Assembly (NCBI RefSeq): GCF_010731575.1
Contig: NZ_AP022617.1
Span: forward strand, 1,860,001-1,924,000
DNA: 64,000 nt
Direction: 5' to 3'
DNA from: Mycolicibacterium monacense
GTDB taxonomy: Bacteria > Actinomycetota > Actinomycetes > Mycobacteriales > Mycobacteriaceae
How positions within the stretch are numbered: position 1 is the stretch's first letter; every line of letters begins with the position of its first letter. Below are positions 8,518 to 17,106 of the stretch, one piece after another. Under the pieces are notes generated by a model. The model ran no database searches. It was given only the letters and a program-made list of their open reading frames with translations, and was not told where the DNA came from. A program made the translations under genes and the position numbers.

Positions 8518-9819
8518 TCAAGCGGGTGCGACGACCACCCATCCGTGCGGCGGCACGGTCAGCCGGTCGAGTTCCTCCGCGGGTGGCGCCCCGGATCCGG
8601 CCACCACCCGGCCACGGCGCAGCGCGGTGTCGCCGAGCGAGATCGTCAGCGGTGTGTCGTCGACGTTGAGTGCCACCACGAGCGCATCGTCACCGTGGCG
8701 GGTCTCGTAGACGTACTGCCGGTTCGTCAGCTGCACCGCCGAGGTCGTCGCCCAGTGCAGCCACGGATGACGGCGGCGCAGTCCGATCAGGTACTTGTGC
8801 AGCCGGAAGATATCGCTGTCTTCGGTTGGCGGCGAATCGAATTCAGGTCGCACCGCGTCGTCACCGCCGGCCCGGTCCTCCTTGACGCCGCGGTATCCGA
8901 GCTCGTCACCGGCGTAGACGCTCGGCACCCCGCCGATCGTGAACAGCAGCACCAGCGCGTGTTCGAGGTGGCGGGGATCGTCCATCCGGCTCGCGATGCG
9001 GGTGACGTCGTGGTTGCCGACGAACGTCAGCGGCACGAACGTGGCGACGAACTCGTCGTGCCGGGTCAAGGCGTGGTCGAGTTCGTGGAAGTTGCCGTCG
9101 TTGAGGCTGCTCCACACCGCCTTCCACAGCTCGTACTGGGTGACCGAGTCGAAACCGGCCGCCACCCGGCCCGCGTAGTCACCGTGGATCACCTCGCCGA
9201 CGAACCACGCGTCGGGATGCGCCTCGCGCACCCGCGGCAGCACCTGGGACCAGAACCCGTCCGGGACGGCGTATGCGGCGTCGAGCCGCCAGCCGTCGGC
9301 CCCACGGGCGAGCCAGTGCGACATCACCTCGACGGTGTAGTCGACGACGGCGGGTTCGCGGTGGTTGAGCGCGATCAGCTCGCCGTGGCCCTCGAACGTG
9401 TCGAAGCCGTTGCGCCGGCGCCGAAACCAGGCCGACGAGGGATGCTCGGGTCCGCCGTCGAGTGCTTCGCGGTAGCGGGGGAAGTCGGTGCCGACGTGGT
9501 TGAACACGCCGTCGAGCAGAACCCGCAGACCGCGCCGGTGCGCCTGGTCGACCAGTTCGTCGAAGTCGCCGTCGTCACCGAGCCGCGGATCCATCGCGTA
9601 GTGGTCGGTGGTGTCGTATCCGTGTGTGCGCGAGGCGAATACGGGTCCCAGCGCCAGACCGGACGCGCCGAGCGCAATGGCGTGGTCGAGCCAGTCCACG
9701 ATGCGCCGCAACCGGTGCTCGTCGGGTGTGGGTGGGGGATCGGCGGGGAAGGCGCCGACGAACCCCAGCGGGTAGATCTGCCACCAGATGACGTGTGCCA
9801 CCCACGCGGGTTCTGTCAT
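8518..9819 (-). CDS. GH13 alpha-amylase-family glycosidase
   Basis: A 433-residue (beta/alpha)8 glycoside hydrolase of family GH13. Conserved regions are I LLDGVFNHVG (Asp103, His108), II DGWRLDAAY (nucleophile Asp180), III WFVGEVIHG (acid/base Glu209) and IV FVGNHDV (His270, Asp271). A C-terminal beta domain ends VPPHGWVVVAPA. No signal peptide is seen, so it acts on an intracellular alpha-glucan or oligosaccharide; the exact substrate is unclear. ATG 9819 overlaps the stop of the deaminase gene (ATGA), showing translational coupling; longer upstream starts would run through that gene. Confidence 0.92.
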   Translation of the reverse strand: MTEPAWVAHVIWWQIYPLGFVGAFPADPPPTPDEHRLRRIVDWLDHAIALGASGLALGPVFASRTHGYDTTDHYAMDPRLGDDGDFDELVDQAHRRGLRVLLDGVFNHVGTDFPRYREALDGGPEHPSSAWFRRRRNGFDTFEGHGELIALNHREPAVVDYTVEVMSHWLARGADGWRLDAAYAVPDGFWSQVLPRVREAHPDAWFVGEVIHGDYAGRVAAGFDSVTQYELWKAVWSSLNDGNFHELDHALTRHDEFVATFVPLTFVGNHDVTRIASRMDDPRHLEHALVLLFTIGGVPSVYAGDELGYRGVKEDRAGGDDAVRPEFDSPPTEDSDIFRLHKYLIGLRRRHPWLHWATTSAVQLTNRQYVYETRHGDDALVVALNVDDTPLTISLGDTALRRGRVVAGSGAPPAEELDRLTVPPHGWVVVAPA

Positions 9820-10295
9820 GAGCCGAACTTCTCCCGATAGAGCGCCTGCATGGCGTCGGCCAGTTCCGGCGCCGGTCCGTCCACCGGCACGCCGGGTGCG
9901 ACGGTGTTGACGGGCAGGGTCGCCACCGGCGGGGCCGGGGCGCCCCATTCGGCCAGCCATCGGCTCAGCTGCGCCGACGAGGTGGCGTAGACGATGCGGC
10001 CCAGGCCGACCCAGGCGTGGGCGGCGGCGCACATCGGGCAGTGCTCACCCGAGGTGTACACGGTCGCGGCGGCGCGCTCGGAGGGGTCGAGGTGCTCCGC
10101 CGCCCACCTGGCGATGGCGAACTCGGGGTGACGGGTGTGGTCGCCGCCGCTGACGCGGTTGTGGTCGGCGAAGCGGACCTGGCCTGCGCTGTCGACGAGG
10201 AGGGAGCCGAACGGTTCGTCACCGGCGTCGAGCGCCTCGCGGGCGAGGTCCACACAGCGGCGGAGGTGTTCGAGATCCGAGTCGCTGATCGCCAC
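9816..10295 (-). CDS. Cytidine/guanine deaminase-family zinc enzyme
   Basis: A 159-residue CDA-fold hydrolase. The zinc site is HPEFA (His56, proton-shuttle Glu58) with EHCPMC (Cys86, Cys89). FGSLLVDSAG and NRVSGGDHTRHPE resemble guanine deaminase / tRNA adenosine deaminase-like proteins rather than free cytidine deaminase. The substrate is not predictable. It is coupled downstream to the GH13 gene (ATGA) and follows the TPR gene by 30 bases on the same strand. Confidence 0.88.
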   Translation of the reverse strand: MAISDSDLEHLRRCVDLAREALDAGDEPFGSLLVDSAGQVRFADHNRVSGGDHTRHPEFAIARWAAEHLDPSERAAATVYTSGEHCPMCAAAHAWVGLGRIVYATSSAQLSRWLAEWGAPAPPVATLPVNTVAPGVPVDGPAPELADAMQALYREKFGS

Positions 10296-10325
10296 GTGCC
10301 GGAGTCTACGCAGCGGCGCCGGCCG

Positions 10326-12017
10326 TCAGTCGGAACAGCAGTCGTCGGCGACGTCGAGACGGCAGGCGCACGATGCCGTGATCGGCACGTCGGCCCGCGC
10401 CCGCGCCAGCTTGAGCTGCTGACCGACGATGGCGGCCTCCGCGGTCCGGCCGAGGCGCTGCAGGCATTCGTGATAGCCGTGCAGACTCCACACGTTGCCC
10501 GGATGCTGCGACGAACGGGCCAGTTGCGGGTCGAGGCCGAGGTCGGCGGCGTACACGGCGGCGGCATCCTCGACGCGGCCCTGTTCGAGCAGCAGCGCCC
10601 CGTAGGCGTGGCGGGTCGGTTGCATCCAGCCCCACGGTTCGTCGTACGGCAGGGAGTCGTCCCGCTCGATCGCGCGCCGCAGGTGTTCGAAGGCCTCCTC
10701 GAATCGACCTGCCCGGTAGGCGATCTCACCGTCCAGCATCGCTTCGGCGACCGCGAGGATGTCGCGGCTGGTGTTGTTGAACAGGTAGCGGGACTCGGGG
10801 ATGCGGACGTAGGCGGAGGCGAAGCCGTCGCGTTCGGCCCGGGCCTGGTCGAGGTTTCCCTTGGCGGCGTGCGCGACCCCACGGCCGTAGTGGATGGTCG
10901 CGGTCGTGGTGCAGTGGAGCACCTGATCGTCGGGCAGGGGTTCGGCGATGAGGTCGTCCCAGCGGCCGAACCGCACCAGCACGTGCACCCGCAGTGGGAC
11001 GAACGCCTCGAGCCAGTCGGCCATCGGGGGTGATTCGATGGCGAGCAGTTCCGGCGTCAGTTGGCCTGCGAGTTCGTCGGCCGCGCGCAGGGCGACCTCC
11101 GACGACCCTTCGAACATCGCCGAATACACCACGAAGTGCAGATCGTGCGCACGGTAGAGGGAGTAGAAGTTCAGCGGTCCGGCCCGCTCCACGAACCGCC
11201 GGTCCGCTTCGACCGCAGCGAGATTGGCGGTCACCGACGCCCGGTACTGCCCGCAGAGGACGTCGATGTGGCTGGGCATGTGCTGCAGGTGTCCGGCGTC
11301 GGGCACCAGCCCGCGCAGCAGGTCGGCCGCGGGCAGCGCATCCTCGGGGGCCGCCGACATCTCCATGGTGTGCAGGTACAGGTGCAGCACGCCCGGGTGC
11401 CGGCGTCCGGCGTCGGTGGCCAGCGCCGCGTCGAGGATGCCCTTGGCCTCCACCACCCGCGACCCCGGCGCCGGCTCGCCCGTCCTGGTGTCCCACAGCG
11501 CCCAGGCCGTGATGTTGACCAGCGCATCGGCGGCCAGCGCCTGCACGTCGACGTCGTCGGGGTAGGCCGCGGCGAGTTCCACCATCGCGTCGGCGTAGAC
11601 CCGGTGCCCGTCCTGCAGCGCCTCGGGCGCCCCGGGGTCGTCGACCGGGAAGCGGGCCTGCAGCGCCTCGATCAGGCCGCGTTCGACGGCCGACGCGCGA
11701 CCGTTCAGCGCGAGCCGCAGCTCCATCCGGGCCCGCGCCAGCGATGCGCCCAGGTCGACCGGATCGAATGCCTCCCACGGCTTGTTGTAGTTCGGGCCGA
11801 CGGAGTAGGCGATGCCCCAGCGCGCGACGGCCAGGTCCGGGTCGAGTTCCAGCGCCCGCTCGAAACAGCGGATCGCCTCCTCGTGGTTGAACGCATAGGC
11901 CCAGATCAGGCCGCGGTCGAACCAGGTCTGCGCTTGCGGTGACGGCGTTTCGACCGCGCGGTGGTAGGACCCCAGGTCGTAGTACGGTTCGACGTCACGA
12001 CCGAGCGAAACCGTCAT
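10326..12017 (-). CDS. TPR-repeat protein with His and Cys motifs
   Basis: A 563-residue soluble protein with tetratricopeptide-like repeats, clearest near 25-65 (AQTWFDRGLIWAYAFNHEEAIRCFERALELDPD) and again near 420-510. Conserved-looking histidine motifs HLYLHTME and LQHMPSHIDV lie in the middle and could bind a metal. The C-terminus has a cysteine cluster, CACRLDVADDCC. Function is unknown. ATG 12017 lies within the end of the upstream membrane-protein gene (23-base overlap), so translation is probably coupled. Confidence 0.75.
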   Translation of the reverse strand: MTVSLGRDVEPYYDLGSYHRAVETPSPQAQTWFDRGLIWAYAFNHEEAIRCFERALELDPDLAVARWGIAYSVGPNYNKPWEAFDPVDLGASLARARMELRLALNGRASAVERGLIEALQARFPVDDPGAPEALQDGHRVYADAMVELAAAYPDDVDVQALAADALVNITAWALWDTRTGEPAPGSRVVEAKGILDAALATDAGRRHPGVLHLYLHTMEMSAAPEDALPAADLLRGLVPDAGHLQHMPSHIDVLCGQYRASVTANLAAVEADRRFVERAGPLNFYSLYRAHDLHFVVYSAMFEGSSEVALRAADELAGQLTPELLAIESPPMADWLEAFVPLRVHVLVRFGRWDDLIAEPLPDDQVLHCTTTATIHYGRGVAHAAKGNLDQARAERDGFASAYVRIPESRYLFNNTSRDILAVAEAMLDGEIAYRAGRFEEAFEHLRRAIERDDSLPYDEPWGWMQPTRHAYGALLLEQGRVEDAAAVYAADLGLDPQLARSSQHPGNVWSLHGYHECLQRLGRTAEAAIVGQQLKLARARADVPITASCACRLDVADDCCSD

Positions 12018-13014
12018 GGCGAGAACGATATGCCCGTGAGGCGACGGTGGCGAGCGTGGCGAGCACCGCACCCGCCGCGGCCCACACCGCGAGTGTCACC
12101 ACGGCGGTCGTCGCCCCGTTGCCGTCGAAGTACTGCAGGCTGCGCAGCAGATCCACCCCCGAACCCTGGGGAACGATGTGGGTGAACGTGCGGTAGAAGC
12201 CGGACAGCAGCGGCCGGCCCACCGGACCGGCGGCCGCGGCGTTGCCGACGATCACCAGGAACAGCGTCAGTGCGAGCGACGCCACGGTCCCCAACGCCGC
12301 CGCCACACCGGTGATCGCTCCACCGACCGCCATCGCGTACAGCCACAGCGCACCGAGCAGCTGCCAGGTGTGGCCGGTGAGCGCACCGATTCCGCCGTCG
12401 ACGTAGGCGGTCACCCCGGCCGCCAGCAGGGCCGAGTAACCCGCCAGGCTCAGGGTGCGCAGGCCCAGGGTGCGTGGAGTGCGCACGGGGCCCATGAGCC
12501 GGCTCAGGATCGTGGCGCCGACCGAGGCGCCGATGGACAGGAAGATCACCGCGTAGAACTCGACGGTGCCCGACGGGTCGGCCGCTGACGTGGGCGCGAC
12601 GTCTTCGACCACCGGTGTCAGCCCGGCTTCGGTGGCGATGGCGCGGCCGACGGATTCGGCGGCGGACACCACACTGCGCCCGCCCCCGCCTGCCACGAAG
12701 ATCGTGAGGTCACGGTTGGCGCCGACTGCGAACCCGGCGTCGGCGCGGCGTTGGTAGACCAGATCGCGCGCGGCCGAGGCATCGGGAGCCTCGGTGACCG
12801 CGAGCGCATCCTGCCCGCGGATCGCGTCGAGTACCTGCGGGGGAGCGGCGACCGCGACGTCGAGGTGGCGCAGCGTCGGGTTGGCGAAGGCGCCGGAGTA
12901 GCTGGCGATCATCGCGACGACGAAGAGCGCGAGCGCCGCCATCGCGGCGGCGGTGGCGGCCAAACGGGTGCGCATGCCGGATTCCCGGCGAGGTGCGGCG
13001 GCGTGTTTTGCCAT
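11995..13014 (-). CDS. YhgE/ABC-2-like membrane protein
   Basis: A 339-residue membrane protein. One N-terminal helix (about 18-38), an exported domain (about 45-150, with DLVYQRRADAGFAVG), then five or six helices from about 153 to the end. This matches ABC-2-type or YhgE/Pip-like permeases, where an extracytoplasmic domain sits between helix 1 and the rest. No ATPase is encoded nearby. It lies 21 bases downstream of a TetR gene, which probably controls it; an efflux role is an inference. Confidence 0.75.
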   Translation of the reverse strand: MAKHAAAPRRESGMRTRLAATAAAMAALALFVVAMIASYSGAFANPTLRHLDVAVAAPPQVLDAIRGQDALAVTEAPDASAARDLVYQRRADAGFAVGANRDLTIFVAGGGGRSVVSAAESVGRAIATEAGLTPVVEDVAPTSAADPSGTVEFYAVIFLSIGASVGATILSRLMGPVRTPRTLGLRTLSLAGYSALLAAGVTAYVDGGIGALTGHTWQLLGALWLYAMAVGGAITGVAAALGTVASLALTLFLVIVGNAAAAGPVGRPLLSGFYRTFTHIVPQGSGVDLLRSLQYFDGNGATTAVVTLAVWAAAGAVLATLATVASRAYRSRHDGFARS

Positions 13015-13035
13015 GGTGGAGAGGACCTTTCGGGG

Positions 13036-13596
13036 TCAGAGTTTCAGGAGCGCGTACACGGTGTCGAGCGCGGCGGTCACCCTGGTGTGCAGATCGTCGC
13101 TGTCCGGGTCCTCCATCCAGGACCGCAGCACCTCCAGGAGCCCGCCGACGAGGAACCGGCTCACCGGTTCCGGCGACAGTGCGGCGACCGGGCCGAGCGC
13201 CGGTGCGGCCTCCTCGGCGATATCGGCACACGCGGGGAGCAGTTCGGCGCGGAACGCCGACACCACCCGTTGGGTGACCGTGCTTCCGACGACGTTGCGG
13301 TACATCGCGCGATGGTCGGCGGCGAAGTCGAACAACCGCAGGATGCGGGTGCGCGCATCGCCGTCGAGATCGCTGGCGGCGGCGGCGAACGCGGCGGTGA
13401 ACGCGGTGGCGATCGCATCGTCGCGATCGTCGAAGTGCTGGTAGAACGCCTGCCTGCTGACTCCGGCGCAGGCGACGAGGTCGGCGACGGTCAGATCGTC
13501 GACGGGCCGTTGCCCGACGAGGGTCAGTGCGGCGTCGCGAAGGCGCGCCCGTACCCGTTCCGCGCGGGGATCCGCGCTGTGAGTCCGTGCCGCCAT
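13036..13596 (-). CDS. TetR-family transcriptional regulator
   Basis: A 186-residue TetR regulator. The HTH (about 20-65) reads LTVADLVACAGVSRQAFYQHFDDRDDAIATAF, and a helical ligand-binding domain follows. ATG 13596 was chosen for family length. Palindromic half-sites GAACTC/GAGTTC begin 6 bases upstream, suggesting autoregulation. It heads a minus-strand run with the membrane protein, TPR protein, deaminase and GH13 genes. Confidence 0.9.
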   Translation of the reverse strand: MAARTHSADPRAERVRARLRDAALTLVGQRPVDDLTVADLVACAGVSRQAFYQHFDDRDDAIATAFTAAFAAAASDLDGDARTRILRLFDFAADHRAMYRNVVGSTVTQRVVSAFRAELLPACADIAEEAAPALGPVAALSPEPVSRFLVGGLLEVLRSWMEDPDSDDLHTRVTAALDTVYALLKL

Positions 13597-13601
13597 AGGG
13601 A

Positions 13602-13640
13602 GAACTCTACGCGAGTTCGTAGACAAGTGACCACGAACTC
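13602..13640. promoter_or_regulatory. Probable TetR operator cluster
   Basis: GAACTC (13602-13607) and GAGTTC (13613-13618) form a palindrome with a 5-base spacer, and a third copy ACGAACTC (13633-13640) is inverted to GAGTTCGT (13613-13620). The cluster abuts the TetR start codon at 13596, as expected for an autoregulated TetR operator. Confidence 0.6.
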
Positions 13641-13721
13641 GGCCCGTGCCTTCGGACACCCTGCGGCTCGGACTGTGACGCCGATGACGGCGAAGCCGCC
13701 AGGGGATTCGACACCGGCCGC

Positions 13722-13735
13722 TGGAACGTGTTCTA
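13722..13735. promoter_or_regulatory. KstR-type operator
   Basis: TGGAACGTGTTCTA fits the KstR consensus TNNAACNNGTTNNA at every fixed position. KstR is the TetR repressor of mycobacterial cholesterol catabolism. The box ends 8 bases before the GTG of the thioesterase gene, so binding would block its transcription. The same 15-mer (with the following G) occurs at 58533. Confidence 0.72.
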
Positions 13736-13743
13736 GTGCAGAG

Positions 13744-14376
13744 GTGCTGGAGTACACCCATATCGAGGGTCTGAGCTCGGCGGATGTCGTCCGGTTACGG
13801 GAGACCTACGAACCGCTGACGGAGTCGGTACGCGCGTTGATCGACGCCACCATCCGCACGCAGGCCGACGCCGGGACCGTTGCGGCCGCCAGGGCCGAGA
13901 TCGACGCGGTCACCGCGCGCCTGCGCAGCAGGCAACTCGACGGCGCCTTCGGGGTGCAGTTCACCTCCGACGGCGATCAGATGCCCTGGGGCAACCCCGT
14001 GGTCGGGATCCGCAACCCGGTCGCACCCCCGCTGGTGATCCACCGTGACGAGAACGACCGTGTGTCCACCGATTTCGACCTGGGCGCGGCCTACGAAGGT
14101 CCTCCGGGTCACGTCCACGGCGGGGTGGCCGCACTGGTACTCGATCACGTGCTGGGTGAGGCCGCCAGCGACCGGCGCACGCCGCGGCTCACCGGCACGA
14201 TCACCATGCGCTATCTGCGCACCACGCGCCTCGGCCGGTTGCACGCGGAGGCGCAGATCGCGCGGGTCGAGGGGATCAAGGCCTTCGTCGTCGGTCATCT
14301 CGCGGACGAGGACGGGGTGACCGTCGAGGCCGAGGGAGTGTTCATCAAGCCCAGGTGGGCGCGGGAAGAGGCGTGA
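13744..14376 (+). CDS. Hotdog-fold acyl-CoA thioesterase (PaaI/4HBT type)
   Basis: A 210-residue protein with a C-terminal hotdog domain. GPPGHVHGGVAALVLDHVLGEAA (about 118-140) is the 4HBT active-site helix, followed by TGTITMRYLRTTRLGRLHAEA, the second conserved strand. It probably hydrolyses an acyl-CoA thioester. GTG 13744 fits a very short leader behind the KstR-type box, suggesting a role in sterol or fatty-acid breakdown. The stop overlaps the convergent FUSC-type gene by 32 bases. Confidence 0.85.
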   Translation: MLEYTHIEGLSSADVVRLRETYEPLTESVRALIDATIRTQADAGTVAAARAEIDAVTARLRSRQLDGAFGVQFTSDGDQMPWGNPVVGIRNPVAPPLVIHRDENDRVSTDFDLGAAYEGPPGHVHGGVAALVLDHVLGEAASDRRTPRLTGTITMRYLRTTRLGRLHAEAQIARVEGIKAFVVGHLADEDGVTVEAEGVFIKPRWAREEA

Positions 14377-16294
14377 TCGCCGCCAGGCTGCGGGTGATCG
14401 CGGCCAGTTCGGTGACGAGCACGCGGGCACCGCTGCTGGCCGTGACCGTGTGCGCCACCTCGCGGACGCGGCGGTCGGCCGCGATCACCTCGGGCAGGTC
14501 CACGGTCCACAGCGCGGCCGGGTTCGGCGGGGCCCCGCGCAGCGCGTCGACGTAGTCGTCCACCGCCGCGACGAACTCCGGGCTCAGCCGCACCGGTTGG
14601 GTGGGCAGGTTGCTCTCCATCGTGGTGCACGCACCGGTGATCGCGTTGAGCGCGGTCCGAAGGGATCGCAACCACTGCCGCTGCATCGGATCCTGCAGTC
14701 GGGTGGCGCCCGAGGCCGCCTCGAACGCCGCTCGGGCACGGTAGGCCCGCTGCCACGCCGCGGCGAGTGCATCCGCCGGCCGGTCGAGTTCGTGTACGAA
14801 GGCCCGCACCACCATTGCCGCATAGTCGATCTCGGTCATCAGCAGCTCACCGGCCCGCTGACGCAACCGGATCAGCGCGTCGTCGGGCAACGTCACATGG
14901 GTGATCAGCGCGAGCCCGCCACCGATCGCGACCGCCAACAGGCGGTGGAGCACCGCGGTGGCCTGCACCGGCTCCGCGATCCCGATCAGGAACACCACGG
15001 CCGCGGCCAGCGCCGCACTGACCGCGATGTATCCGAACCCCCATACGGCGTAGGCCACCCCGATGAACGCCGCCGCGCTGATCGCCGCGACCATTCCCGT
15101 CGGCGGCCACAGCACGCTGATCGCGGACGCCACCAGAATGCCCCCGGCGATTCCGGCCAGCCGCCCCGCGCAGCGGGTGTAGGTGTGCGCGGACTCCGGC
15201 CGCAGGACCAGCAGCACGGTCAATGCGATCCAGTAGGGCTCACGCAGGTCGGAGTATCGCGCCACCGCCACGGCGACCGCGGTGGCGGCGGCGAGGCGGA
15301 TCGCATGCCGCAGCACCGGCGACGTCGATGCCAGGTGGCGTCGCAACACGCTCGCCGACCCGGACAGCGAACCCCTCAGATCCGGTCCGCGCAGCCGGCC
15401 GAAACGCAGCACCGCCGCCTCGTGCAACTGTTCGGAGAAGCGTTGGGCGGCAGGGGCGCCAGGACCGGTGACGGCCGCGGCGGCCGCATCGACGCGGTGC
15501 AGGGCACGGTCGGCTCCACGGTGGGCGGCGACCCCGTGCTCTGCGATCGCATCGAGGAACTCTCCGGCGGCCGAGGACAGCTCCGTGAGATCCGCGTCGG
15601 TGCGGCGCAGCGCCACCAGCGTCGCGGCGATCCGTTCGGGCAGTTGGTATCCGAGCTGATAGGCCTTGGGGCGTTGATGCTGCGGGATGTTGGAGAACAC
15701 CTCGCGCAGCCAGGTCAGCTGCGCCGGGTCGAGCGGTGTGCCGGGGTCACCGGCCAGCTTCCTGGCGTCCTGGGCCAGCGACCGGTGTGCCCGGGTGAGG
15801 GCGCGCTGCTGCGCACGCCACCGCTGTGGCGGACGCAACCAGACCAGCGCTGCCTGCACCAGCCCGGTGGCCACCGTCAACGCGGTCGTGGCCAGCACGG
15901 CCGCCACCGACATCGACTCCTGCGGGGTGATCACCAGCAGACCGGCCGCGGCGGCGGCGACGAAACCGGCGTTGGCGCCAAGCGCCCACTGCATTCCCGC
16001 CATGAAGCACCAGCCCGCCACCACGACGACGAACAAGGCGTCGTATTCGGTGCTCAACGAGCCCAGCAGCGCGGCCGCGCCCACCTCGGCCGATGCGATG
16101 ACCACGATGGGCAGCCGGCGCCCGGGGGTGTCCTGCAGCGCGATGGCGCCGGCGATGATGCCGGCTCCCGCCGTCCACATCGCCGCGGTGGGCGAAACCG
16201 CGTACAGCGCCAACGCCGTCAACGCCAGTGCGCCCAGGAGGCTGCGGACGACCGCACCGACTCCCGGCGTGGTCAGCCGAACCGTGTCCATCAT
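14345..16294 (-). CDS. FUSC-family membrane transporter
   Basis: A 649-residue protein with two blocks of about six transmembrane helices (about 15-150 and 335-470), each followed by a soluble helical domain, the layout of FUSC/aromatic-acid-exporter (AaeB/YccS-like) proteins. The second block contains the family-like YWIALTVLLVLRPE. It probably exports small organic acids; the substrate is unknown. Tandem ATG codons at 16294 and 16291 are the likeliest starts. It is divergent from the EthD-like gene. Confidence 0.82.
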   Translation of the reverse strand: MMDTVRLTTPGVGAVVRSLLGALALTALALYAVSPTAAMWTAGAGIIAGAIALQDTPGRRLPIVVIASAEVGAAALLGSLSTEYDALFVVVVAGWCFMAGMQWALGANAGFVAAAAAGLLVITPQESMSVAAVLATTALTVATGLVQAALVWLRPPQRWRAQQRALTRAHRSLAQDARKLAGDPGTPLDPAQLTWLREVFSNIPQHQRPKAYQLGYQLPERIAATLVALRRTDADLTELSSAAGEFLDAIAEHGVAAHRGADRALHRVDAAAAAVTGPGAPAAQRFSEQLHEAAVLRFGRLRGPDLRGSLSGSASVLRRHLASTSPVLRHAIRLAAATAVAVAVARYSDLREPYWIALTVLLVLRPESAHTYTRCAGRLAGIAGGILVASAISVLWPPTGMVAAISAAAFIGVAYAVWGFGYIAVSAALAAAVVFLIGIAEPVQATAVLHRLLAVAIGGGLALITHVTLPDDALIRLRQRAGELLMTEIDYAAMVVRAFVHELDRPADALAAAWQRAYRARAAFEAASGATRLQDPMQRQWLRSLRTALNAITGACTTMESNLPTQPVRLSPEFVAAVDDYVDALRGAPPNPAALWTVDLPEVIAADRRVREVAHTVTASSGARVLVTELAAITRSLAAITPLPAPTWA

Positions 16295-16387
16295 CCGGCT
16301 GTCGACGTGCACGCGATCATTCTCCCCCCGAGGCGCCGGCGGCCCGGTGTGACTCGCGCGTGGGAGCGAGGTAAGTAGGTTGCAGGC

Positions 16388-17092
16388 GTGGAGAAGGTGA
16401 TGCTGCTGCTGCGTTCGTCGGGTGCCGACGAGGACTGGTGTACCCGGTTGCGCACCGAGGTGACGCCCCGGCTCCTCGATCTCGGCGTTCCTGGGCTCAC
16501 GCTCAACGTCCGCGACGCGCCGGTCCGGGATTCCCTGATGACGCTCACCACCCTCGATCCGCCGGGGGTGGCGGTGCTGAGCCTGTGGACGCAGCAGTCC
16601 TACGGCGGCGACGTCCGCGGTGCCGTCGAGGTGGTGACGCCCGAATGTGACGCGGTGGCGGCATATCTGGTCACCGAATCGGTGCCGATGCCGGGCCCGG
16701 TCACGTCGCCGGGGGAGCGCACCGACGGGCTGGCGAACATCGCGCTGTTGCGACGGCCGGAACACCTCGACGAGCCGACGTGGCGGACACGCTGGCAGAT
16801 CGACCACACGCCCGTGGCGATCGCCACCCAGGCCACGTTCGGTTATGTCCAGAACACCGTCGTGCGCGCGCTGACCGACGACGCACCGGTGATAGCCGCG
16901 ATCGTCGAGGAGCTGTTTCCCCTTGCGGCGGTGTCGGATCTGCACGCGTTCTTCGGTGCGGTCGACGACGCCGACCTGGCCGACCGGATGCAGAAGATGC
17001 TGGCCAGCACGGAGGCGTTCGGCGCCAACCGCGACATCGACACGGTGCCCACCAGTCGGTACGTGATGCGCAGTCCGTTCGTGGCCGGCTGA
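16388..17092 (+). CDS. EthD-like (dimeric alpha/beta barrel) protein
   Basis: A 234-residue protein with two ferredoxin-like halves; the centre reads ANIALLRRPEHLDEPTWRTRWQIDHTPVAI, typical of EthD-domain proteins. Such proteins assist or catalyse steps in aromatic, ether or steroid degradation, mostly without proven mechanism. The GTG start at 16388 lies 6 bases after TAGGTT (16376-16381), so the message is probably leaderless. The crotonase gene follows by 14 bases. Confidence 0.75.
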   Translation: MEKVMLLLRSSGADEDWCTRLRTEVTPRLLDLGVPGLTLNVRDAPVRDSLMTLTTLDPPGVAVLSLWTQQSYGGDVRGAVEVVTPECDAVAAYLVTESVPMPGPVTSPGERTDGLANIALLRRPEHLDEPTWRTRWQIDHTPVAIATQATFGYVQNTVVRALTDDAPVIAAIVEELFPLAAVSDLHAFFGAVDDADLADRMQKMLASTEAFGANRDIDTVPTSRYVMRSPFVAG

Positions 17093-17106
17093 CGTACGCT
17101 GCTGCC

